39,538 nucleotides of DNA from Alphaproteobacteria bacterium UBA6149 (GTDB lineage Bacteria > Pseudomonadota > Alphaproteobacteria > Rickettsiales > UBA998). A program made the position numbers and the translations under genes. Positions 15,361 to 24,900 of this stretch are shown here, one piece after another. The notes under the pieces were generated by a model. That model had not been told where the DNA came from and made no database searches. It saw only the letters and a program-made list of their open reading frames with translations. Positions within the stretch are counted from its first letter, which is position 1. Every line of letters begins with the position of its first letter. The DNA lies in NCBI GenBank assembly GCA_002423155.1, contig DIUV01000020.1, forward strand, positions 13,298-52,835, read 5' to 3'.

Positions 15361-15840
15361 ATGATTAAAAAATTACGTTCTTTCTTTTTGTTGGAATTGT
15401 TACGCGGTATGTATTTGACTTTGAAATATTTTTTCAAAGCAAAGGTAACCATTAACTATCCATACGAAAAAGGACCATTATCGCCGCGTTTTCGGGGTGA
15501 GCATGCGCTGCGCCGTTATGAAAATGGTGAAGAGCGTTGCATTGCCTGTAAATTATGTGAAGCGATTTGCCCAGCACAAGCCATAACTATTGAGGCGGAA
15601 GAACGCGCGGATGGTTCACGTCGGACTACGCGCTATGATATTGATATGACTAAATGTATCTATTGCGGATTCTGTCAAGAAGCCTGCCCAGTGGATGCCA
15701 TCGTCGAAGGTCCGAATTTTGAGTACGCTACGGAAACGCGCCCAGAATTATTTTATAATAAAGACAAATTATTAGCCAATGGCGATCGGTGGGAAGCAGA
15801 AATTGCTGCGAACATCAAAGCTGATGCTGAATATCGTTAG
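15361..15840 (+). CDS. nuoI: NADH-quinone oxidoreductase subunit I (2x[4Fe-4S])
   Basis: A ferredoxin-like subunit that carries clusters N6a and N6b between NuoG and NuoB. The ligands are Cys60, 63, 66 and 70 (CIACKLCEAICP) and Cys99, 102, 105 and 109 (CIYCGFCQEACP). The 159 residues with an amphipathic N-terminal helix are standard. It lies 4 nt after nuoH. Confidence 0.98.
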   Translation: MIKKLRSFFLLELLRGMYLTLKYFFKAKVTINYPYEKGPLSPRFRGEHALRRYENGEERCIACKLCEAICPAQAITIEAEERADGSRRTTRYDIDMTKCIYCGFCQEACPVDAIVEGPNFEYATETRPELFYNKDKLLANGDRWEAEIAANIKADAEYR

Positions 15841-15849
15841 AGGTTTAAA

Positions 15850-16473
15850 ATGGAAAATATGATAACCAACGCTTTATTCTACTTTTTTTCTACGTTGGCG
15901 CTTTTGTCGGCGGTGATGATTATAACTTCGCGCAACCCGGTTTATTCGGTGCTTTTTCTGATTTTTGCCTTTTTTAATGCCGCAGGTTTATTTGTGCTTT
16001 TGGGCGCTGAATATTTGGCGATGACTTTGATCGTCGTCTATGTCGGCGCGGTGGCAGTTTTATTCCTCTTCGTCGTTATGATGTTGGATATTGATTTTGT
16101 TAAATTAAAACAAGGTTTTGCTAAGAATGCTCTGTTAGGTTCAGGGTTTGGCTTGTTATTTTTTGGACAAATATTTGCGGTTATTTACGCAGCAACCAGC
16201 CGTCCCATAGCAAATATTGCCAAAGCAGCGAACCCCATAGTTAACCCTGCACAAGTTAGCAATACTAAAGCCATCGGAAATATTCTTTATACAACTTATG
16301 CTTACCCATTTCAGATTGCAGGATTGATTTTGTTAGTTGGCATGATTGGGGCAATAGTTTTAACCCTGCGCCACAGCAAAAATGTTCGCCGTCAGGTGAT
16401 TGCCACCCAAGTTGGTCGGAAGCCATCGGATAGTATTGAGTTAGTTAATGTAACTTCGGGAAGTGGAATATAA
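15850..16473 (+). CDS. nuoJ: NADH-quinone oxidoreductase subunit J
   Basis: A membrane subunit next to the quinone chamber. The 207 residues carry five hydrophobic helices, with the landmark NPVYSVLFLIFAFFNAAGLF early and EYLAMTLIVVYVGAVAVLFLF in the third helix, which contains the pi-bulge region that moves during turnover in solved structures. The stop overlaps the ribosome-site region of nuoK. Confidence 0.96.
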   Translation: MENMITNALFYFFSTLALLSAVMIITSRNPVYSVLFLIFAFFNAAGLFVLLGAEYLAMTLIVVYVGAVAVLFLFVVMMLDIDFVKLKQGFAKNALLGSGFGLLFFGQIFAVIYAATSRPIANIAKAANPIVNPAQVSNTKAIGNILYTTYAYPFQIAGLILLVGMIGAIVLTLRHSKNVRRQVIATQVGRKPSDSIELVNVTSGSGI

Positions 16474-16474
16474 A

Positions 16475-16801
16475 ATGACACATTTTTTATACGCAAACAT
16501 ATCTATTTTACATTATCTGGTGCTGTCTTCTTTGTTATTCGTGATTGGGGTGTGTGGCATTGTCATCAACCGTAAAAATATTATCACCATTTTAATGTCA
16601 ATTGAGTTGATGTTGCTCGCGGTGAATATAAATTTTGTGGCATTTTCAGTGCAATTGGCGGATTTAACAGGGCAGATATTTTCGATATTTGTTTTGACGG
16701 TCGCCGCAGCGGAAGCGGCAATTGGTTTGGCGATTTTGGTTGCCTTTTCGCGTAATCGTGGCTCAATCGCGATTGATGATATTAATAGTCTGAAGGGATA
16801 G
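16475..16801 (+). CDS. nuoK: NADH-quinone oxidoreductase subunit K
   Basis: A small antiporter-like membrane subunit of 108 residues and three helices. The proton-channel glutamates lie in SIELMLLAVNINFVAFS (helix 2) and in AAEAAIGLAILVAF (helix 3). ATG 16475, 1 nt after the nuoJ stop, is preferred over the in-frame GTG at 16463 because GGAAGTGGA lies at ribosome-site distance. Confidence 0.95.
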   Translation: MTHFLYANISILHYLVLSSLLFVIGVCGIVINRKNIITILMSIELMLLAVNINFVAFSVQLADLTGQIFSIFVLTVAAAEAAIGLAILVAFSRNRGSIAIDDINSLKG

Positions 16802-16806
16802 AAGCC

Positions 16807-18765
16807 GTGGATTTGTCATTAATGATAAAATTGATTGTTTTTCTGCCGTTAATTGCGGCGATTTCAGTTGGTTTAAACACAAAAACTATTGCTGATAGTC
16901 TAGCACAAGCGATGACTTCAGGCTTTTTGCTAATTTCCGCGGTTTTTTCAGGCATCGTATTTTATAAAGTTGCTTTGTTAGGTGAAGTAGCAAATGTCGT
17001 GCTGATGCCGTGGATTAATTCGGGTGATTTTCAAGTTAATTGGGCATTGAAGGTTGATGTTCTCACCGCAGTAATGCTGGTCGTGGTAACTTGGGTTTCT
17101 GCTGTAGTACATTTATATTCAATTGGTTATATGAGCCATGATGAGCATAAACCACGCTTTATGGCGTATCTTTCACTATTTACCTTCTGCATGTTAATGC
17201 TGGTTACGTCTGATAATTTTGTACAATTATTTTTTGGCTGGGAAGGTGTGGGCTTAAGCTCTTATTTATTAATTGGTTTTTGGTATAAAAAAGACTCTGC
17301 CAATGCCGCTTCCATGAAAGCGTTTTTAGTAAACCGCGTGGGTGACGTAGGTTTAGCAATGGGCATTGCTCTAATTTATCTAACCTTTAATACCGTAAAT
17401 TTTGCAGAAGTTTTTGCCCAAACACCCGCCCATGCGCAGGAACATTTTGTATTTTTAGGGTATAATTGGTTGTTATTAGATGCTATTTGCCTGTTATTAT
17501 TCATTGGATGTATGGGGAAATCCGCGCAATTATTGTTACACACTTGGTTGCCCGATGCGATGGAAGGTCCAACTCCAGTATCGGCATTAATTCACGCAGC
17601 AACCATGGTAACTGCTGGGGTTTTCCTCGTCGCGCGTTGTTCTCCTATGTTTGATTTGGCTCCTTTGGCATTACAAGTAGTAACTATCGTTGGAGCTTGC
17701 ACCGCATTTTTCGCCGCCACAGTTGGCTTGGTGCAAAATGACATTAAACGCGTAATCGCTTATTCTACCTGTTCGCAATTAGGCTACATGTTCTTTGCTT
17801 GTGGAGTATCCGCTTATTCTGCGGGGGTAGAACATTTAATGACCCATGCTTTCTTTAAAGCTTTGTTATTCTTAGGCGCAGGTTCGGTAATCCACGCGAT
17901 GTCGGGTGAGCAAGATATGCGAAAAATGGGCGGCATTTGGAAAAAAATTCCTTTTACTTATGCTTATATCTGGATTGGTTCATTAGCCTTGGCAGGCGTT
18001 CCTCCTTTTGCAGGCTTTTTCTCTAAGGATATGATTTTGGAGGCGGCTTTTGCTTCTAAAAATAGTGCGGCTCACTTTGCTTTCTATATGGGAATTGCCG
18101 CAGCTTTTATGACCGCTTTTTACTCTTGGCGGTTGATATTTATGACTTTCCATGGAAAATCTCGCGCTTCGCATGAGGTGCAGCACCACGTCCATGAGTC
18201 ACCAGCGATTATGCTCGTTCCATTATTGCTGCTTGCTTTTGGGGCCGTATCCGCAGGTTATATTGATGCAAATATTTTTGGTATGACCAACCCAGATGGT
18301 AATTTCTGGCGCGGTGCATTATTTGTGGGACAAAGCAAGGAAGTATTGGAAGCCGCACATCATGTGCCAGAATGGGTAAAAGAATTGCCCCTTATAGTTG
18401 GTGCTTTGGGAATATTTATGGCATGGGTTATGTATATTCGTTGCCCTGATATGCCTGCAAAAATTGCAAAAATGTTTGCTACTGCTTACAGATTTTTGCT
18501 CAATAAATGGTATTTTGATGAATTATATAACCTGATTTTTGTCCGCAGCGCACAAAAACTAGGCAATATATTTTATAAATTGGGTGATATAGCAATTATT
18601 GATGGTTTAGGACCTAATGGTTTTGCCGCACTTTCTTTGCGGGGTGGGGTAGCTACGGGTAAAACGCAGACGGGTTACTTAAACCATTATGCATTGGTGA
18701 TGATGGCAGGTTTATTGCTGTTGCTTGTGTGGCTAGGCTATAATTGTTGGTCGCTTATTTTTTAG
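16807..18765 (+). CDS. nuoL: NADH-quinone oxidoreductase subunit L
   Basis: The distal antiporter-like proton-pumping subunit with the long lateral helix. The 652 residues show the Mrp-type core: GWEGVGLSSYLLIGFWY with the key glutamate, HTWLPDAMEGPTPVSALIHAAT with the helix-7 break, and QNDIKRVIAYSTCSQLGYM. The C-terminal lateral helix and final anchor helix are present. The start is GTG 16807, 5 nt after the nuoK stop. It is full length. Confidence 0.97.
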   Translation: MDLSLMIKLIVFLPLIAAISVGLNTKTIADSLAQAMTSGFLLISAVFSGIVFYKVALLGEVANVVLMPWINSGDFQVNWALKVDVLTAVMLVVVTWVSAVVHLYSIGYMSHDEHKPRFMAYLSLFTFCMLMLVTSDNFVQLFFGWEGVGLSSYLLIGFWYKKDSANAASMKAFLVNRVGDVGLAMGIALIYLTFNTVNFAEVFAQTPAHAQEHFVFLGYNWLLLDAICLLLFIGCMGKSAQLLLHTWLPDAMEGPTPVSALIHAATMVTAGVFLVARCSPMFDLAPLALQVVTIVGACTAFFAATVGLVQNDIKRVIAYSTCSQLGYMFFACGVSAYSAGVEHLMTHAFFKALLFLGAGSVIHAMSGEQDMRKMGGIWKKIPFTYAYIWIGSLALAGVPPFAGFFSKDMILEAAFASKNSAAHFAFYMGIAAAFMTAFYSWRLIFMTFHGKSRASHEVQHHVHESPAIMLVPLLLLAFGAVSAGYIDANIFGMTNPDGNFWRGALFVGQSKEVLEAAHHVPEWVKELPLIVGALGIFMAWVMYIRCPDMPAKIAKMFATAYRFLLNKWYFDELYNLIFVRSAQKLGNIFYKLGDIAIIDGLGPNGFAALSLRGGVATGKTQTGYLNHYALVMMAGLLLLLVWLGYNCWSLIF

Positions 18766-18776
18766 GGTTAAATAGC

Positions 18777-20330
18777 ATGTTTGGATTAGGTATTTTAACT
18801 TCATTGATTTTACTTCCGTTGCTGGGAGCATTATCAATATTTATATTCGTACGCAGCGATGACGAAGCTACTGAGGTAGGAAAAACAGGCGCAATTACTG
18901 CTAAAAAAGTGGCATTGGCGACGAGTTTGGCAACTTTCTTTCTTTCTATCCCTTTATGGCAACATTTTAATTCCGCAGCAGAAGGATTTCAATTTGTTGA
19001 AAAATATGAGTGGTTTGCTGGTAAAAATATCAATTATTATTTAGGGATTGATGGTATCTCCTTATTTATGGTGCTGTTGACCACTTTATTATTACCCATT
19101 TGTGTGCTGGCTAGCTGGACATCGGTTAACAAGCGCATGCGCGAATTTATGATTTGCTTTTTGATTTTAGAATCATTTGTAATCGGTGTATTCTGCGCAT
19201 TAGATGCGATGTTATTTTATTTGTTCTTCGAGGGCATGCTGATACCCATGTTTATGATTATAGGTATCTGGGGCGGGGATCGCCGCGTATATGCTGCTTA
19301 TAAATTCTTTTTATACACGTTGTTAGGTTCAGTTTTATTCTTGGTGGCAATTTTATACATGTATATAAAATTCGGCACTATGGAAATTCCGCAGCTGATT
19401 GCACAAGCGCCTAATCTTGATTTATTCACCCAAAAATGGTTATGGCTTGCCATGTTAGCATCTTTTGCGGTGAAGGTTCCCATGTGGCCCGTGCATACTT
19501 GGTTGCCTGATGCTCACGTGCAAGCACCCACAGCTGGTTCAGTTATTTTAGCTGGGGTATTATTGAAAATGGGTGCGTATGGGTTCTTGCGGTTTTCTAT
19601 CCCCATGCTTCCTGATGCATCACATTATTTTACGCCATTGATTTATACTTTAAGTATAATTGCCATAATTTACACTTCATTAGTTGCTTTGGTGCAAGAG
19701 GATATGAAAAAGTTAATTGCTTATTCATCAATTGCACATATGGGCTTCGTAACTTTGGGGATATTCTCTTTTAATATCCAAGGTTTAGAAGGTGCAGTTT
19801 TGCAAATGATTAGCCATGGTCTAGTCGCTGGAGCATTATTCTTATGCGTGGGTGTGGTTTATGATCGGATTCACACGCGTGAAATTGCCCGTTACGGCGG
19901 CTTGGTGAACCGGATGCCTCGTTATGCAGCGGTATTTTTATTCTTAACTATGGCATCAGTTGGTTTGCCGGGAACTTCTGGATTCGTTGGAGAGTTCTTA
20001 GTGCTTTTAGGAGCATTTAAAGCTAATCCTACTGTGGCTTTGTTGGCTGCTTCAGGAATGGTGCTCGGCGCCGCTTATGCTTTATGGCTGTATCGCAAAG
20101 TAGTGTTTGGCGAGTTGGTAAAAGAAGATTTAAAAGATATTTTAGATTTAAGTGGGCGGGAGAAATTAATTTTTGCTCCTTTGATTATCTTGGTATTATG
20201 GATGGGAATTTATCCGCGTCCTTTCTTATCGGCAATAGAGCCAGCTTTGCAAAACTTGATTAAACAAACTCATGCGGTGGCAAAAGACCAGCCCAGCATA
20301 GATGAAAAACTAATGGTTACAGGGAAATAG
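18777..20330 (+). CDS. nuoM: NADH-quinone oxidoreductase subunit M
   Basis: A middle antiporter-like proton-pumping subunit of 517 residues and about 14 helices. It has FEGMLIPMFMIIGIWGG with the essential glutamate, HTWLPDAHVQAPTAGSVILAG, and QEDMKKLIAYSSIAHMGFV. I chose ATG 18777 because AGGG lies about 10 nt upstream; an upstream TTG at 18744 would overlap nuoL by 22 nt and is less likely. Confidence 0.96.
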   Translation: MFGLGILTSLILLPLLGALSIFIFVRSDDEATEVGKTGAITAKKVALATSLATFFLSIPLWQHFNSAAEGFQFVEKYEWFAGKNINYYLGIDGISLFMVLLTTLLLPICVLASWTSVNKRMREFMICFLILESFVIGVFCALDAMLFYLFFEGMLIPMFMIIGIWGGDRRVYAAYKFFLYTLLGSVLFLVAILYMYIKFGTMEIPQLIAQAPNLDLFTQKWLWLAMLASFAVKVPMWPVHTWLPDAHVQAPTAGSVILAGVLLKMGAYGFLRFSIPMLPDASHYFTPLIYTLSIIAIIYTSLVALVQEDMKKLIAYSSIAHMGFVTLGIFSFNIQGLEGAVLQMISHGLVAGALFLCVGVVYDRIHTREIARYGGLVNRMPRYAAVFLFLTMASVGLPGTSGFVGEFLVLLGAFKANPTVALLAASGMVLGAAYALWLYRKVVFGELVKEDLKDILDLSGREKLIFAPLIILVLWMGIYPRPFLSAIEPALQNLIKQTHAVAKDQPSIDEKLMVTGK

Positions 20331-20333
20331 GAC

Positions 20334-21818
20334 ATGCAACTTTTTATGCTTCAACCAATTTTTCCAGAAATTTATATCACTATCTCAGCCTTAGTGCTGT
20401 TGATAGCGGGTGCTTTTTCTAAAGGTAAAAATACTATTGTTTCATCCATTGCCGTGGCGGTGTTAGCGGTAGCAATTTATATGTTAGCAACGGCAATTCC
20501 TGAACAAAAACAAGTTTTATGGGGCATGTTTGCGGTTGATAGATTTATAATCTTTGGCAAAATATTATGTTTGTTGGGTGGTATGCTAGCGTTAGTGTTC
20601 GGGCGCAAATGGTTGGATTCCGAAGGTGAGGGCAAGTTTGAATTTCCCGTATTAATAATGTTGTCTTTAGTAGGCATGTTATTAATGCTTTCTTCAACTA
20701 ACTTTTTGGCACTTTATTTAGGGTTAGAACTATCTAGTCTTTCCTTATATATTTTGGCAGCTTTTGCACGAGATAATCTTCGTTCAAGCGAGTCGGGGCT
20801 TAAATATTTTGTGCTTGGTTCATTAGCATCGGGCATTTTATTATTTGGTATTTCTTTAATTTACGGCTTTTCTGGCAGCATAGATTTTGAGCAAGTTGGA
20901 CAAATATTATACAAAGCAACGGCGCATAATCGTGAAGAAGCAATGAAATTGACGACTCTGCCTTATGGTTTAGTCACAGGAATGGTCTTGGTTTTAGTGG
21001 CGTTTTGCTTCAAAGTTTCCGCGGCACCTTTTCACATGTGGACGCCTGATGTTTATGAAGGTGCACCCACTCCCGTCACCGCTTTTTTTGCCGTAGCGCC
21101 CAAAATATCTGCCTTATTGTTATTGGTCAGATTGTTGCATGAGCCATTTTTTGAAATATCTTCTTACTGGCAGCAAATAATCGTTTTTGCTGCGGTTGCC
21201 TCCATGTTAGTGGGCGCGTTTGGTGCGCTAGTACAAACTAATATCAAGCGCTTATTGGCTTATAGTTCGATTGGACATGTAGGTTATATTCTGGTGGGTA
21301 TCAGCACCGCCTCGCAAAAAGGCATGTTTGGGGTGGCTTTATACCTCGCGCTTTATTTATTCATGAGTATGGGTATGTTTGGCTGTGTTTTATTGATGCG
21401 CCGTAAGGGAGAGTTTTTGGAAAATATTTCCGATTTGGCCGGCATTTCAAAAACCAATCCTTATCTTGCTTTTTGTATGGCGATGTTCTTATTCTCCATG
21501 GCAGGAATTCCGCCTTTAGCTGGTTTTTTTGGTAAGATGTATATTTTCCTTGCCGCGGTGGAGGCTAAGATGATTGTTTTAGCGGTTACTGGTTTGCTAT
21601 TTAGCGTAGTATCTTGTTTTTATTACTTAAAAATCGTAAAAACCATGTATTTTGATGCTCCTGCTCAGCAAGGCATCGCCTTTGATGAACCAGCCGAATT
21701 TGGGGTTGCCTTTGCGCTTATTATTTGCCTGATTGTTACCGTACTATTTTTCGTATTCCCAGCCTTTATTATGAACTCGGCGGATAGTGCCGTACTTTCT
21801 TTGATGGGGCTTTTGTGA
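20334..21818 (+). CDS. nuoN: NADH-quinone oxidoreductase subunit N
   Basis: The third antiporter-like subunit, 494 residues and about 14 helices. Landmarks are LGLELSSLSLYILAAFAR with the key glutamate, MWTPDVYEGAPTPVTAFFAV, and QTNIKRLLAYSSIGHVGYI. It starts 3 nt after nuoM. Its last four bases (GTGA) overlap the birA start, so birA is translationally coupled to complex I as in many alphaproteobacteria. Confidence 0.97.
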   Translation: MQLFMLQPIFPEIYITISALVLLIAGAFSKGKNTIVSSIAVAVLAVAIYMLATAIPEQKQVLWGMFAVDRFIIFGKILCLLGGMLALVFGRKWLDSEGEGKFEFPVLIMLSLVGMLLMLSSTNFLALYLGLELSSLSLYILAAFARDNLRSSESGLKYFVLGSLASGILLFGISLIYGFSGSIDFEQVGQILYKATAHNREEAMKLTTLPYGLVTGMVLVLVAFCFKVSAAPFHMWTPDVYEGAPTPVTAFFAVAPKISALLLLVRLLHEPFFEISSYWQQIIVFAAVASMLVGAFGALVQTNIKRLLAYSSIGHVGYILVGISTASQKGMFGVALYLALYLFMSMGMFGCVLLMRRKGEFLENISDLAGISKTNPYLAFCMAMFLFSMAGIPPLAGFFGKMYIFLAAVEAKMIVLAVTGLLFSVVSCFYYLKIVKTMYFDAPAQQGIAFDEPAEFGVAFALIICLIVTVLFFVFPAFIMNSADSAVLSLMGLL

Positions 21819-22579
21819 GTAAATCTGAGGCACGTTCTTTAATTGAAGATTATCATCTACTTTCTTATCAGGAGTTAGATAGCACCAATGAAGAGGCGCA
21901 TCGTTTGGCGCAAGGCGGAGCTTCGCACGGGGCAGTAATCTGGGCACGCAAGCAATCTGCGGGTAGGGGGCGCATGGGGCGCGAATGGATTTCCAGAGAA
22001 GGAAATTTATTCGTTTCTATATTATTATCTCCTGAAGCTAAATTGGTTGAACTACCACAATTATCATTTGTTGCTGCCATTGCCTTGCTAGAAGCGATTG
22101 CGCCGATTGTCGAAGATGCAGGCGGAGATGTTGGCAGTATGTCCTTGAAATGGCCTAATGATGTTTTATTAAACAATAAAAAACTGGCAGGAATTTTGCT
22201 GGAATCTTTCAGTGAAAATGGCAAACAATGGGTTTGCGTAGGTGTTGGTGTCAACGTAGAAAATCACCCGCAACAAGTAGCCTACCCTGCCACTTGTTTA
22301 AAAGATGCTGGTGTACAAATAATCAGTGCCAAAATAGTTTTAGCTCGCTTCATTGATCATTTTATTCAAAATTATGATATTTGGCAAAAAGATGGTTTTG
22401 CTCCCATTAGCAAAAAATGGCAAACCAACGCGGCTAATTTAGGCAAAGAAATTACCGTACAAAGTGGCAAAGATAAGTTAAGCGGTGTTTTTAAAAAGAT
22501 TGATCATGCAGGGCGCATGTTACTAGAAGCCCAAGATAAAATCACCCATTGCATTGATGCGGGGGATGTTTTGGTTTAG
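21815..22579 (+). CDS. birA: Biotin--[acetyl-CoA-carboxylase] ligase (BirA, no DNA-binding domain)
   Basis: Attaches biotin to the BCCP subunit of acetyl-CoA carboxylase through biotinyl-5'-AMP. The 254-residue protein has only the catalytic and C-terminal domains: SAGRGRMGREW is the biotinyl-AMP loop, and SLKWPNDVLLNNKKLAGILLE carries the catalytic lysine region. It lacks the N-terminal winged helix that makes E. coli BirA a repressor. The start is GTG overlapping the nuoN stop. The usual alphaproteobacterial downstream genes are absent; instead a convergent efflux operon begins 39 bp away, so synteny breaks here. Confidence 0.95.
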   Translation: MSKSEARSLIEDYHLLSYQELDSTNEEAHRLAQGGASHGAVIWARKQSAGRGRMGREWISREGNLFVSILLSPEAKLVELPQLSFVAAIALLEAIAPIVEDAGGDVGSMSLKWPNDVLLNNKKLAGILLESFSENGKQWVCVGVGVNVENHPQQVAYPATCLKDAGVQIISAKIVLARFIDHFIQNYDIWQKDGFAPISKKWQTNAANLGKEITVQSGKDKLSGVFKKIDHAGRMLLEAQDKITHCIDAGDVLV

Positions 22580-22618
22580 TCTTTTCGCCCCTACTCGGAC
22601 AGTGTATAGTCATTTGCT

Positions 22619-23965
22619 TTAATTGTTCCCCAAAGCCTTTTGCAACTGGATATAAGCAATGGCAGTATTGGCCTTTTGCTCCAACAATGCAATTGTTGCT
22701 TGATCAAGTTCACTTTGGGCTGTGGTAAGGTCGATCATATCAGTTAGTCCATTTTTGAAGCGTCTATTGGCTAGTTCCACAGCGATTTTGCGATGACTAA
22801 GCTCTTGCTGTCGCTCACTTACAGCATTACTGCCGTTTAAGAAATCACTTAACGCGGTTTTTGTTTCTTGCAAGGCGGTAAGGCTAGCATTTTCATAGTT
22901 CAGACTTGCTTGTCGTTCCCTTGCATTAGCTGCATCAATTGCACCACGCAAACGCCCAAAATTCAACAATGGCACACTGATGCCCGAAGCAATTGACCAA
23001 ATAGGATTACTAGCAAGGTGGAGGTTATCTGCACCATCTTGTACACCAAAAAACGCACCCATAGTAATGCGAGGCCAAACATCCGCCTCTGCTTTGGCTA
23101 AATCAGATTGAGTGGCGAGCATTTCGTTTTTTGCTGTACGAATATCTGGTCGATTATGGATAATATCAATACTAATATCAATGGTTCCTTTTACCGCAGG
23201 AACGATTAATTCACCAGCGGATTCGTTTAGCAGCACAGATAATTCACCAGATGTTTTTCCTAGTAATCGTTCGATTTTATATTGTGCGGCAGCCATTCTG
23301 GCTTGGGTAAGTGGAATTTGTGTCGCCATTTGTGCGCGTTGTGCTCTGGCACGCTCTGGCACAGAGGCATCAATTAAACCAGTTTTAGCGCGAGACTTAA
23401 GTAATTTTATCTGCTCATCTTGAGTTGCCAAAAGATTGTTGGTTTCTCTGAGGACTTGTTTATATTTTCTCCATTCCACGATGGTACGTAATAGTTCAGA
23501 CAGCATAGAATTAGTTACATCTTCTATGGTAGTGCTGCGAGCATTCACACGATTTTCGGCAGCACTTACTTGTGCGCTTGTTTGCCCAAATATATCAATT
23601 TCCCAAGCGGCATCAAAACCACCTTGAGCGATAGAAACTGGTTTGTTTAAGCCAATCTGTTCATTGCCTCTTGTTGTCTTTCCCGTTGCGGAAATATCTG
23701 GAAAAAATCCTGAATTAGCCATTTTAGCGATTCCCTTTGCTTCTTCCAAACGAGTTTGCGCAATTTTAATATCAATATTCTGCTGAATAAGTTGTTTTGT
23801 CAGTTTATCCATCAATGGGTCATTAAAAACCGCCCACCATTTTGGGTGTTTCTGCCGTTGTTCGACATTATTAATCTTATCTGGTAACGTGGCGATATTG
23901 ATATTGTCGCAAGCAGCAAGCGTAACTAAAGTGCAGAACATAATAATCAAGGGAAGTTTTTTCAT
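22619..23965 (-). CDS. TolC/NodT-type outer-membrane efflux lipoprotein
   Basis: The outer-membrane channel of a tripartite efflux system, 448 residues. The signal peptide ends in the lipobox LAAC with Cys19 as lipidation site. Two repeated OEP halves follow: KWWAVFNDPLMDKLTKQLI opens the first, and the second contains HNRPDIRTAKNEMLATQSDLAKAE, the family's most recognisable stretch. The residue after the lipid cysteine is Asp, which in E. coli favours inner-membrane retention; this is odd for an outer-membrane channel. Its start overlaps the adaptor gene stop (ATGA), placing it last in the operon. Substrate unknown. Confidence 0.92.
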   Translation of the reverse strand: MKKLPLIIMFCTLVTLAACDNINIATLPDKINNVEQRQKHPKWWAVFNDPLMDKLTKQLIQQNIDIKIAQTRLEEAKGIAKMANSGFFPDISATGKTTRGNEQIGLNKPVSIAQGGFDAAWEIDIFGQTSAQVSAAENRVNARSTTIEDVTNSMLSELLRTIVEWRKYKQVLRETNNLLATQDEQIKLLKSRAKTGLIDASVPERARAQRAQMATQIPLTQARMAAAQYKIERLLGKTSGELSVLLNESAGELIVPAVKGTIDISIDIIHNRPDIRTAKNEMLATQSDLAKAEADVWPRITMGAFFGVQDGADNLHLASNPIWSIASGISVPLLNFGRLRGAIDAANARERQASLNYENASLTALQETKTALSDFLNGSNAVSERQQELSHRKIAVELANRRFKNGLTDMIDLTTAQSELDQATIALLEQKANTAIAYIQLQKALGNN

Positions 23966-24900
23966 TTTACCCCTGCTTTGTCTTCTTTAATGAAGACATC
24001 CATTTGTTGACCTACAAATATTTGCTGACTCGCAAATACTATTGGTGATTTATCAGAAATTGCATAAATAATTTGTAATACTCGCGTATCAACTCGCTGT
24101 CCTGACACTGCCAAATTTTGCTTAGGGCGTATATATGGTTCAAACCGCACAAAAGTAAGTGGAATTTTACTTTTAGTATTACCCCGTTTCATGCCGTAAG
24201 CTGCGCTTTTTTCCGTAATACGGCTGGAATTTTCCTCATCTATTTCAACACGCACATATATGGTACTTACATCTCCCAATCGAATAAGGGGAGATGGCAA
24301 AGCTCCAATATTAGCATATTCTCCCACTCGGGCATTAACTTCCAGCACTTTTCCATCAATTGGCGCTCTCACTGTTAGGCGGTCTTTGGTGATTTTTGCT
24401 TGTTCTAATCGGGCGGTAATTTCTTCTATTTTTACTAATGCAAATTGTTTGCCGTATTTTCGGCGGTTAAATTCATCCTTAGCTATTGCTCGCTGGTCAT
24501 TCACATTATTGACAATAGAAAATTGTGCAGCAGCATCCTCTGCCTGCACTTTCGCAGCATCCAGAGATTTTTCTAATACGGCTATTTGGGCATCAATATC
24601 ACGTTGGTCAATTGTAAATAATATATCGTTTTTTTTAACTTCTTGTCCAACTTTTACTGGCACATCACGAATCACCCCAGCAAGCTCTACCCCGATATTA
24701 ATAAGTTCGCTTTTTGGCTCTATCACACCAATTCCAGCAACAATATTGGCAAAGTCGCCTTGCGGTGGAGTTACGTCTGGTTGTTTGAACTGTGTATCAG
24801 GACGACCAAATACAGAAAATAATGCAAATGCCAACCCCAATACAGCAATTGCTGGTATTTTCCAACCTGCAAGCTTCCAATTTATACGGACTTTTTTCAT
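23962..24900 (-). CDS. HlyD-type periplasmic adaptor of an ABC efflux pump
   Basis: A membrane-fusion protein that links the inner-membrane permease to the outer-membrane channel. The 312 residues have one N-terminal membrane helix (about 14-31), the barrel-sandwich half VKVGQEVKKNDILFTID, a coiled-coil hairpin of about 100 residues, then the second lipoyl half VRAPIDGKVLEVNARVGEY and the beta-barrel region. It resembles DevB/MacA-like adaptors that partner FtsX-type permeases. Start and stop overlap both neighbours by 4 nt. Confidence 0.9.
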   Translation of the reverse strand: MKKVRINWKLAGWKIPAIAVLGLAFALFSVFGRPDTQFKQPDVTPPQGDFANIVAGIGVIEPKSELINIGVELAGVIRDVPVKVGQEVKKNDILFTIDQRDIDAQIAVLEKSLDAAKVQAEDAAAQFSIVNNVNDQRAIAKDEFNRRKYGKQFALVKIEEITARLEQAKITKDRLTVRAPIDGKVLEVNARVGEYANIGALPSPLIRLGDVSTIYVRVEIDEENSSRITEKSAAYGMKRGNTKSKIPLTFVRFEPYIRPKQNLAVSGQRVDTRVLQIIYAISDKSPIVFASQQIFVGQQMDVFIKEDKAGVK

